Shown: positions 11,309-22,400 of the stretch, in pieces | Position numbering within the stretch: position 1 is the first letter of the stretch | How the letters are laid out: the number at the start of each line of letters is the position of its first letter | Assembly: GCF_029873635.1 (NCBI RefSeq) | Contig: NC_080422.1 | Span: 9,207,764-9,271,763 of the forward strand | Source of the DNA: Malania oleifera | Lineage: Eukaryota > Streptophyta > Magnoliopsida > Santalales > Ximeniaceae | DNA length: 64,000 nucleotides | Reading direction: 5' to 3' | Program-made: the position numbers and the translations under genes | The notes under the pieces: generated by a model | Told to the model about the DNA's origin: nothing | Seen by the model: only the letters and a program-made list of their open reading frames with translations | The model's database searches: none

Positions 11309-11675
11309 TCTATCATCAGTATAATGATTAAGCTACTTTAATCCAAGTCAATTTCTTCTAATTTAAATTATAATTTCTAGTGGAATCTCTTTCTTTTGAT
11401 AGACTATTGAACTCACATTTTGTATATAGACAACCAAACCATGTATATAAGAAGAAAGAGTGGGTTGAGATTCTAAATCCCTTAAAATTGGCCTGCTAAA
11501 GAGTATCATGCTTCACATTAAGCCAAACTTAATTTAAAAATACATGCAATTTAATCAAATAAAAAAAAAGTTATCATCCATGCAAAACTTGTTCCTTGGA
11601 CCAAACCTAATTTTATCAAATTAATGAACATATGGGTGTCAAAATGACAAATACTAAATGAAGCGAAATCGAACT
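11309..11675. other. Unannotated AT-rich stretch
   Basis: Between the B LTR and the MITE-like element. No reading frame, repeat or RNA gene recognised. Confidence 0.5.
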
Positions 11676-12977
11676 TTAGGTTACGTTTGATATGTGGAAT
11701 GCTTATTTCCAAAAATACATTAGTTATAATTAGTTTTACAAGAAATTATACTATTACTATAAAATAAATAACAATAGAAAATATTTTATAAGTTCATAAT
11801 AAGAAATAGAGAATGAATAACTATTCTCAAATTTCATCATGAAATATTTATTCTCTAATACCAGTATTAGGTGGTTTAGGACCTTCTCAACCCCAAAAGT
11901 TAGGTTCAGGAGTGAGGCTTCCCCTCACACTTAATAATTGACCACCAGCCCCTTCCACAATCGATGTAAGATAATCCAACAATCTCCCCCTCACACATCG
12001 GGGTCTCTCTCAACAAGGAAACCATCGAGGTCTCCCCCGGCATGGTACACTAGGGAGAATGTTGGTGAACCAAACTCTGATACCAGTGTTGAGCGATCCA
12101 AGACCTTCTCAATCCCAAAAGCTAGCCTATAGGGTAAGCCTTTCCCTCACATTTAAAAACTGACCACCAAGCCCTTCCAAAACCGATGTGGAATAACCCC
12201 TAACAATCTCCCCCTCACACATCGGGCTCCAAACAGAAGCACTACGTACCCGAAATCTTAGAGATAATGTTGAACCCGGCTTTGATACTAGTGTCAGGTG
12301 GTCTTGGGCATTCTCAATCCCAAAAACTAACTTAAAGAGTAAGGTCTTCCCTCACACTTAATAATTGACCATCAACCCCTTATACAATCAATGTGGGATA
12401 ACCCAAGAATCTCCCCCTCACACATCGAGATCTCTCCCGGTAAGGCAACCATCTAGGTCTCCCCCGGCACAACACACTAGGGAGAATATCGATGAATCAA
12501 ACTCTGATACCAGTGTTAGGTGGTCTAGGGCCTTCTCAACCCCAAAAGTTAGCTCAAAGAGTGAGGTTTTCTCTCACACTTAATAATAGACCACCAACCC
12601 CTTCTACAACCGATGTGAGATAACTCAATAATCTCCCCCTCACATATCGGGGTCTTTCCCATCAAAGCAACCATCGGGGTCTCTCCCGGCACGGCACACT
12701 AGGGAGAATGTTGGTGAACCAGATTCTAATACCAATGTTGGGCGGTACATGATATTCTCAACTCTAAAATGTTGCTCATGAGGTGAGATTTTCTCTCACA
12801 CTTAATAACTGACCATCAAACTATTCCACAATCGATCTAGAATAATCCCAACATTTATTACATGTTAAATAAAATAATTAGGAATACAAAAAAAAACTAT
12901 TTTCTTGATTCTCAATATTTAAATTATATTTTATTTTATTTCAAGAAATAACCATTCGGACCAACCAAATGAATAGT
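11676..12977. mobile_element. MITE-like element carrying a TRIM array
   Basis: The left edge (cgtttgatatgtggaatgc, about 11685) and the reverse complement of the right edge (catttggttggtccgaatgg, about 12946-12967) form an imperfect terminal inverted repeat of about 27 bases. The interior is AT-rich and noncoding apart from the nested TRIM array at 11853-12853. Superfamily is not resolved. Without the array the element would be about 300 bp. Confidence 0.45.
11853..12853 (-). mobile_element. Tandem TRIM array: five LTRs, four internal domains
   Basis: Repeat period is about 206-222 bp. On the minus strand each LTR begins TGTTGG or similar and ends near CCTAACAC. It is followed by TGGTATCAGAG (initiator tRNA-Met primer site), then about 85-105 bp of internal sequence ending in a TGAGGGGGAG polypurine tract before the next LTR. 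LTRs lie at 11865-11981, 12087-12205, 12292-12408, 12514-12630 and 12737-12853, about 117-119 bp each. tttatt flanks the array at 11847-11852 and 12854-12859. No coding capacity, as expected of TRIMs, which are mobilised in trans. Confidence 0.75.
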
Positions 12978-13192
12978 TAATACATGTTAAAAAAAAAAAA
13001 AAAAAACGGATAAACATGTGCAAAAATGGGGTGACAATTTTTCTTGCTAGAAGCCCAACCGTTAACGATTGCCTACTATGATAATATTGGTCAGATGGTT
13101 ATCCGCCAACGCTATCGTCTTCAACTGGAAGTACAGCGCGAAGCAAAGAGGCAAGAGAGCGAGAGAGAGTGAGCAGGTTCGCGCGTCTGAAA
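12978..13192 (+). promoter_or_regulatory. PAM71 upstream region and probable 5' UTR
   Basis: About 215 bp lie between the MITE-like element and the start codon. It holds an A run at 12989-13006 and becomes GC-richer with CpGs from about 13075. No clear TATA box seen. A short upstream ATG frame starts at 13078. The true promoter may extend into the TE sequence upstream. Confidence 0.4.
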
Positions 13193-16100
13193 ATGCGAAC
13201 CGTAACGCTCTCCGGGAGCGTTTTGAGCACACATTCTCTGCCCTTGTGCTCTGAACCTCCTAAATATTTCCATGGTTGTCTCCTATGTCTAAATTCTCGT
13301 TCGAAGAAGCAGAATTCTAAGCTTTATCGCGGGAATCATACTTCTTTTCCATCGAGGTAACTTCAACTTTTTAGAATTTCGCTTTAATTTCTTGCAGAAT
13401 CTCATTAAATTCTGAAAAGGGTATAAGTGCATATATGTAAAAGAAATTCAGGTTTCTAAGCTTTTTCTTAGCATATTCCGTTGTTTGATTTGTCCATTAT
13501 TTTTATCAGATGGCAAATTGCTAGAACTATAGCTATAATATAGAATTAAATGCATGGCAGGTCTAAATGTCGGTTTGTAGTGTATCTTAAGCTAGAGCAA
13601 TTAATATAAAATACAACATAGTTTTGAGTTGTTGGGCTTTTGTGGAGCCTAGTTGCATTCGATCTGGATGATGACCCGACTTTTTTTAATGAGAGATTTC
13701 TATCATAAGGCTTAGTCCATAGAGCGAAGGATTGACCCGTTTTGTAGCCCATTCGGAATCTTGTGCGCAGCATATAAAATGAATATTTTTTATCACACTT
13801 CACGAGAGAGCGAGAGAGAGAGTATTGTACCACCGCATTCTCTGTATTTTTCTTTCTAATAATAGTGAAATCCCTGCAACTCCGTGAACGTAGGCAAAAT
13901 TGCCGAACGACGTAAATTCTGTCTTGTGCGTGTGATTGATTTTTCTTTAGCGTGTATTCTTTCTCTATTTTTTTTCTCACAGGTTTCGGGAATTCGTTGT
14001 TAATTCCCAACAACTGGTATCAGAGCCTAGAGTTAGGCTCGAGTGGGAGCAATGACAAAGGAAGTAGGAAAGGCGTCTGGAATAGAAAAGTTTGATGGCA
14101 CAAACTTTGGATTCTAGAGGATTCAAATCGAGGATTATCTCTATGGGAAGAAGTTACATCTGCCGCTTCTAGGAGAAAAATCTGCTACTATGAAGGACGA
14201 GGAAGGGACTCTCCTTGACAGACAGGTACTGGGAGTTATAAGATTAACTCTGTCTAGGTCTATTGCACACAACGTTGTGAAGGAGAAAATTATAGCAGAC
14301 CTGATGAAGGCTTTGTCTGGTATGTATGAAAAAATATCAGCAAATAATAAGGTACATCTGATGAAGAAATTGTTTAATTTGAAGATGGCAGAGAATGCAT
14401 CAGTAGCACAACATCTGAATGAGTTTAATACTATCACAAATCAATTATCGTCTATAGAAATTGATTTTGATAATGAGATTCGTGCACTGATTGTTTTGGC
14501 TTCGTTGCCAAACAGTTGGGAGGCAATGAGGATGACAGTAAGCAACTCTACTGGAAAAGAAAAACTAAAGTACAATGATATACAGGATTTAATTCTGGCT
14601 GAGGAGATTCGCAGAAGAGATGCGAGTGAAACCTTAGGATCTGGTTCTACCCTAAACCTTGAGACAAGAGGCAGAGGTAATGACCGAAATTCAGATCGAG
14701 GCAGATCAAAATCTAGAAATTATAATCAGAACAAAAGTAAATCTAGATCTGGCCAAAAAGGACAATGCTGGAACTGTGGGAAAACGAGTCACTTTAGGAC
14801 ACAATGCAAAAGTTTTAAGAAGAAGAATGAGGATGATTCTGCTAATGCTGTAATAGAAGAGGTACAGGATGCATTACTTTTTGCAGTAGATAGTCCACTT
14901 GATGATTGAGTTTTAGACTTAGGAGCTTCGTTCTATACTACTTCACACCATGAAATCATACAGAACTATGTAGCAGGAGATTTTGATAAGGTGTATTTGG
15001 CTGATGGTACAACTTTGAATGTTGTGGGTATGAGAAACGTTCGGATGTTGTTGCCTAATGGGTCTGTTTGGTTACTGGAGAAGGTATGACATATTCCTGA
15101 CCTGAGAAGAAATCTGATTTCTGTCGGACAGCTTGATGATGAAGGGCAAGGAATGTTATTTTCTGGTGGAACTTGAAAGGTTACAAAGGGAGCTAGAGTA
15201 TTGGCTCGTGGAAAGAAATCTGGTACTCTATACATGACCTCAAGTCTAAAAGACACAATTGCATTTGCTGAAGCAAGTACTGATACAAGCTTATGCAACC
15301 GCAAACTTGGTCACATGAGTGAGAAATGGATGAAGATGCTGTTGTCAAAAGGGAAACTATCAGAATTGAAATCCGTTGATTTTGACTTGTGTGAAAGTTG
15401 CATCTTAGGAAAGCAAAAACGAGTTTCTTGAAAACTGGTAGGACACCGAAGGCTGAAAAATTGGAGTTATTGCACACAGATTTGTAGGGGCCTTCTTCTG
15501 TTGCATCCCTTGGAGGTTCAAGGTACTACGTTACTTTCATTGATGACTCGACCAGAAAGGTATGGGTTTATTTTCTGAAAAATAAATATGATGTATTTGA
15601 AACTTTTAAGAAGTGGAAGGCTATGGTTGAGACAAAGACAGATTTGAAAGTAAAGTGTTTGAGGTTGGACAATGGAGGAGAGTACATAGATGGAGGGTTC
15701 AGAGAGTATTGTGCTACACATGGAATCAGAATGGAAAAGACCATTCCTGGGACACCACAGCAAAATGGTGTGGTTGAGCGCATGAACAGAACTCTCAATG
15801 AGCATGCTAGGAGTATGAGGTTGCATGCTAGACTACCAAAAACTTTCTAAGCTATTATTGTTAGTACTGCAGCTTACCTGATAAACCAAGGACCTTCAGT
15901 TCCCATGGAGTTCAGACTTCCTGAAGAGGTTCGGAGCGATAAAGAGGAAAAGTTCTCACTTAAAAATTTTTGGTTGTGTTTCTTATGTTCATATTGATTC
16001 TGATGCTCGTAGTAAACTTGATGCAAAGTCCAAAATATGTTATTTCATTAGCTATGGTGATGAGAAATTTGGCTATCGGTTTTGGGATGAACAAAACAGG

Positions 16101-19100
16101 AAAATCATCAGAAGTAGAAATGTGATATTTAATGAACAAGTTATGTACAATGACAGGCCAACTGTAATATCAGATGTCACAAAGATAGATCAGAAGAAAT
16201 ATGAGTTTGTTAACTTAGATGAGTTGACTGAAAGTACTGTCCAGAAAAGGGGTGAAGAGGATAAGGAGAATGTAGAATCACAGGTAAATCAGAGTACACC
16301 TGTAGCTGCGGTCCGTAGATCTTCTAGGACCATTAGACCTCCACAGCGTTATTCACCTGCTCTAAATTATCTCCTATTAATTGATGGTGGTGAGCCAGAG
16401 TGTTATGATGAAGCCTTGCAGGATGAAAGTTCAAGCAAGTGGAAGTTAGCCATGAAGGATGAGATAGATTCCTTGTTGGGGAATCAAACATGGGAACTGA
16501 CTGAATTGCCAGTAGGGAAGAAGGCTTTGCACAACAAGTGGGTATACAGAATAAAGAACGAACATGATGGTAGCAAGCGCTACAAAACCAGATTAGTTGT
16601 CAAAGGGTTCCAGCAGAAGGAGGGCATTGACTTCACAGAAATATTTTCTCCAATTGTGAAAATGTCGACAATTAGACTGGTACTGGGAATGGTGGCTGCA
16701 GAAAATCTACATCTTGAGCAGTTAGATGTGAAAACGGCATTCTTTCATGGTGACTTGGAGGAAGACATCTTCATGGTTCAGCCAGAAGGGTTCATTGTCT
16801 AGGGACAAGAAAATTTAGTCTGCAAATTGGGAAAAAGCTTGTATGGTCTAAAACAAGCTCCAAGACAGTGGTATAAGAAATTTGACAGTTTTATGCATAA
16901 AATTGGGTTCAAGAGATGTGAAGTTGATCACTATTGTTATGTTAAGTTCTTTGACAATTCTTACATCATTTTACTGTTATATGTAGATGATATGCTCATT
17001 GCAGGGTCTAGCATTGAGGAGATTAATAATCTGAAGAAGCAATTGTCAAAATAGTTTGCAATGAAGGATTTGGGAGCTACAAAGCAAATCCTTGGAATGA
17101 GAATCATTAGAGACAAGACTAATGGTACATTGAAGCTTTCACAATCAGAGTATGTGAAGAAAATTCTCGGCAGGTTCAACATGAATGAAGGTAAACCAGT
17201 GAGCACACCCTTGGGTAGTCATTTCAAACTAAGCAAGGAACAGTCACCGAAGACAGAAGAAGAAAGGGACCATATGAGCAAGGTGCCCTATGCCTCAGTT
17301 ATTGGAAGTTTGATGTATGCTATGGTGTGTATAAGGCCAGACATTGCACATGCAGTGGGAGTTGTGAGCAGATTCATGAGTAGGCCAAGAAAGCAGCATT
17401 GGGAGGCAGTCAATTGGATTCTAAGATATCTTGGGCTTCAAATTTGCAAAAAATTGTTACTTTGTCTACTACAGAACGTGACTATGTTGCAGCAACTGAA
17501 GCTGGAAAGGAGATGATTTGGCTACATGATTTCTTAGACGAATTGGGTAAGAAGCAGAAGATGGGCATTCTACACATTGACAGTCAGAGTGCAATTTTTC
17601 TTGCTAAAAATTCGGTTTTTCATTCAAAGTTGAAGCATATACGGACAAAATATTACTTTATCCGTTACCTTGCTGAAGATAAGCTGGTAATACTTGAGAA
17701 GATCTGTGGATCTAAGAACCCGACAAACATGTTGACTAAGGGTGTCACTATTAAGAAGCCGAAGCTGTGTGCAGCTTCAGTTGGTTTTCTAACTCGAGGA
17801 CAGGAGGATGAGTTGCAGGGATGAGGGATTGTTCATTTGGAGGATTACGATTGATATTGGTGATTGAGCTAGTCTCCAAGTGGGAGATTTGTTGGGCTTT
17901 TATGGAATCTAGTTGCGTTTGATCTAGATGATGACCCGACTTTTCTTTAATGAGAGATTTCTATCCTAAGGCTTAGTCCATGGGCCCGTTTTGTAGCCCA
18001 TTCGGAAATCTGTGCGCAGCATATAAAATGATTGTTTTTGGGTGATTAGGTTAAGTGGTCACACTTCGTGAGAGAGCGAGAGAGAGAGTATTGTACCGCC
18101 GCACTCTCTGTATTTTCTTCCTGATAATAGTGAAATCCCTGCAACTCCATGAACGTAGGCAAAATTGCCGAATCATGTAAATGCTGTCTTGTGCGTGTGA
18201 TTGATTTCTTTGACGTGTATTCTTTCTCTATTTTGTTTCTCATAGGTTTTGGAAATTTGTTGTTAATTCCTAACACTGAGTTATGATAAGCCTCGTCTAT
18301 GGTGGTGATTCGGAAGGTTACCAGTTCATGGTGCAGCTCAATACTTGATTGTGATTCGTATGTTAGATGGAAATATGATAAGAAGTTAAAGTGAAGTGCC
18401 TTATCTTTTGGTTAGAGTCTATGGTAGGAAAGAACTATTTTTACATGGAATGGTGTCACGGGCTGAACACTTCACTCCTTGTGAAGGGCCATGCGGCACT
18501 AACTGAACCACGCTTGCTTAACTAGTAAGTCAAAAGTATGCCACTGTTTACCACAAGAACATGTTCACAATCATCGAGTGCAAAGTAAATGGAAGTACTG
18601 CAATCATGTAAGTGAATGAGAATAACACAGTAAATTGTAAAATAACGGAATTGATTACTAATACTTCTATAGATAACGTGTTTTTAGTGAGAGACGCAAG
18701 TAGGCTAAAGACGTTTACAAAATGCTAGTGAGTTTTACAATTACTGATGAACATTCACCCTCCCTAAAGAGCTCTCTGTATTATTCTACCTCTAAAACAT
18801 TAGGAAACATAAAGCTGACTAAGGAGTCATGCTTCCTTTTTATGCAAAGGCATTGACACACTCAATGAATAAAACCTATACTACTATTTACATTATGGTT
18901 ACCCATTACATGCACACAATATAATTACTCACAAGCAAGCATAATTCCCTGAACAAGCTTGACTTGTGACATTTGGCGCAACGACATTCTTAAAAGTATG
19001 CATTCTGGACTGAAATTTAACTTCTTAGTTTTTCCTCGCAAAAGGGGAAAAAGCACTCGGATAAAACTGAAAGCTTGTGTTAGGAAGCACGGATTTAAGA

Positions 19101-19376
19101 CGTTGGATTTGGATGAAACTCAATTCAATTTTGTACTACATTTGCACAGATTCAAATCCAAGGTATGAACTCCAAACTCTCAAGCACAAGCTAAAACTAT
19201 TCACTAGTAAAAAATGAATGTATAAGCAATGGGGAAGCCAAAGTCTTTAAGTGAATTGAATAATTTTTTTGCAGGCATTCAAGACCTTGGTGTGCTAGCA
19301 TGTGCAAGAAGTGGTTAGGGCACTTTCTACCAACAAATCCTGCCAGTTCAAGTTCCATTGTAACTTTTCTTGATGC

Positions 19377-19412
<36 letters not shown>

Positions 19413-22400
19413 TTTCTAACAATGCATAAGGCTATTAGTCATTGATCTTTATCATTTTGGTAATTTTATTAAGAAGAACTACTTTTGCACTTGAATCTTG
19501 CAGCTGAAAAGTTGCTATGTCAGTTAGTTTGTGGTTGATGGCGACTAATTAATGTTTTCACAATTTGATTAATGCGTAGCTTTTACAGGGATAATGCTGG
19601 TAGAGTATAACTACTGCCAATTTTGTAACATCATTGAGACATTTCGCTTTATTGCTCCATAGAGATGTCCATTTTGTTACAAAATTTTGAAGCTCACTTT
19701 ATTTCTCCAAAGTATATATACACGGTCCTATTTAAAGGGTAATAAAGATCTATGAGGTGGTTAAAAACTTTGGATGTCTCAAATAATTGTTCCACCATAC
19801 CTTGTTTATGCATTCCATGGATGGCTGCAAATGATATGTTGTCCTTAGGAACCCATCATTCATTGCAATTTTTTAGTTGGATATTTTATGACTACTCATA
19901 TTTGATCTGTGGAAGCCGAAAATGGGTGATAGGGTTGTGTTTTGACATTGATACATGAGATTTAGCAAAATCTATCAAGGACATAGGTCACATATCTATA
20001 TATGCTTTTTTCTTTCCCCCAGTTCTCTATGTTGAACATATATGCCATCACTGCTTTAGTTTATATGTTTATATTGGTGAATTAGAAAATGAAAAAGCCA
20101 AGAAAGTAACAATATTAATTTTGGCTTTGTTGCATGGAGCTGTAAGTGTATAATTAACTTATTCTTGTGTATGTGTTCATGCACGCGCACACCCCCCCCT
20201 CTCTCTCTCTCTAGATATTTATGTAATCATGCTCAGGTAGTGAGGTTCAAACCTATTCAATGGGGCCTTTTTAAGGTTTATTTTTCCAAAAAAAAAGAAA
20301 AAAAGAAGCTACATGTTGACTATGTTAGTTTAATAAATTAAGAAATATATTAGGTTATTAAAAAAAGCAGCTACATCTTGGAGAACGATTTATTAAATGG
20401 CAATCAGTAGCGATAGTATCTACCCAAAAAGTCCCTCAATAAATCAACAATTGAGAGCATAGGACGAGCTCTCTCCAAGAGAGTTCTATTCATGCGCTCA
20501 GCTACCCCATTTTGTTGTGGTGTATGTCTTACCATCTTATACTTGACAATGCCTTAATTTTTGCAAAATTCTACAAATTTGAGTGAGCAGAATTCCAATC
20601 CATTTTCAGTTCTGAGTCGCTTGACCTTTTTTTTTTTTTTTTTTTTAATTTTTTTCTCAATCATTGCCTTCCATTGCTTGAAATATCTATACACTTTGTT
20701 CTTATGCTTAAAAAAAACACCTAGGTCTTTCTTGAGTGGTCATCAATGAAGGTAAGCATGTATTCAGCTCCACCTTTAGAAGGAACATGGGAGGGTCCCT
20801 AGAGGTTAGAATGTATAGAGTGCAGAGTACCTTTGGTTATGTAGATGTTAGTGTTGAATATGTCTCTTCTGCTTTCCAAACACAAAATGTTTGCAGAATT
20901 CCATCCTACCTATACTTTGGCCGCAAAGAAGACCTCTTTTGCTCAATAACGTTAGCCATTTCTTGCCCATATGCCCCAACCTCATATGTCATAATTTGGT
21001 AATATTAGAATCTAGCATAGAGGATTGAGTAACAATAGCAGCACCTGAAACTATAGCACTTTGCAAGACATAAATTAGGAGGTAATTTATTTGCTTTTAG
21101 AATAACAAGGGCTCCTTTGCTGACCTTCATTTTATGGTGGTGTATGTCTTACCGTCTTATACTTGACAATGCCTTCATTTTTGCAAATTTCTTCAAATTT
21201 GAGTGAGCATAATTCCAATCCATTATCAGTTCTGAGTCACTTGACCTTTGTTTTTTTTTTTTTCAATTTGTTTCTCGATCATTGCCTTCCATTGCTTGAA
21301 ATATCTGAACACTTTGTTCTTATGCTTCAAAAAAAAAAAAAACACCCAGGTCTTTCTTGAGTGGTCACCAATGAAGGTAAGCATGTATCGAGCTCCACCT
21401 TTGGAAGGAACATGGGAGGGTCCCTAGAGGTTAGGATGTATAGAGTGCAGAGTACCTTTGGTTGTGTAGATGTTAGTGTTGAAAGTGACTCTTCTGCTTT
21501 CCAAACACACAATGTTTGCAGAATTCCATCCTACCTGTACTTTGGCCACAAAGAAGACCGCTTTTGCTCAATAACATTAGCCCTTTCTCACTTATATGTC
21601 CCAACCTCATATGTCATAATTTGGTAATATCAGAATCTAGCATAGAGAATTGAGTAACAACAGCAGCAACTGACACTATAGTACTTTGCAAGACATAAAT
21701 TAGGAGGTAATTTATTTGCTTTTAGAAAAACAAGGGCACCTTTGCTGACCTCCATTTTGTTGTGGTGTATGTCTTACCGTCTTATACTTGACAATGCCTT
21801 CATTTTTGCAAAATTCTTCAAATTTGAGTGAGCAAAATTCCAATCCATTATCAGTTGTGAGTCGCTTACCTTTTTTTTTTCCAATTTGTTTCTTGATCAT
21901 TGCCTTCCATTGCTTTAAATGTTCTTATGCTTCAAAAAAAAAAACCCAGGTATTTCTTGAGTGGTCACCAATGAAGGTAAGCATGTATCAAGCCCCACCT
22001 TTAGAAGGAACATGGTAGGGTCCCTAGAGGTTAGAATGTATAGAGTGCAGAGTACCTTTGGTTATGTAGATGTTAGTGTTGAAAGTGACTCTTCTGCTTT
22101 CCAAACACACAATGTTTGCAGAATTCCATCCTACCTGTACTTTGGCCACAAAGAAGACCTCTTTTGCTCAATAACGTTAGCCCTTTCTCGCTCATATGTC
22201 CCAACCTCATAATTTGCTAATATCAGAATCTAGCGTAGAGGATTGAGTAACAACAGCAGCACCTGAAACTGTAGCACTTTGCAAGACATAAATTAGGTGG
22301 TAATTTATTTGCTTTTATAATAACAAGGGCACCTTTGCTGACCTTCATAACTCCACCTTCAGTGGGGTACTTGTACCCTTTAGAATCAAGGGCTCCAAGA

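Larger units (their letters stand above)
13630..18275 (+). mobile_element. TNT1/Tork-type copia element, nearly full length, inactive
   Basis: LTRs at 13630-14012 (383 bp) and 17890-18275 (386 bp) begin TGTTGGGCTTTT and end AACA. The primer site TGGTATCAGAGC is at 14015-14026 and the purine tract caagtgggagatt precedes the 3' LTR. tgagt lies directly before the 5' LTR and again after the 3' LTR, offset by one base, consistent with a target duplication. The LTRs differ at roughly a tenth of positions plus indels, so the insertion is old. The element lies in the sense orientation within PAM71 intron 1. Confidence 0.9.

Noticed and set aside
13546-14013. 155-codon open frame on the minus strand
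   Set aside because: Lies across the copia 5' LTR, and a related frame occurs in the 3' LTR (18046-18276). It is an antisense shadow of the LTR with no recognisable domain.
20160-20300. SINE-like sequence with ggttcaaacct and an A-rich tail
   Set aside because: No A box, no target duplication and no match to the two clear SINEs in the window.
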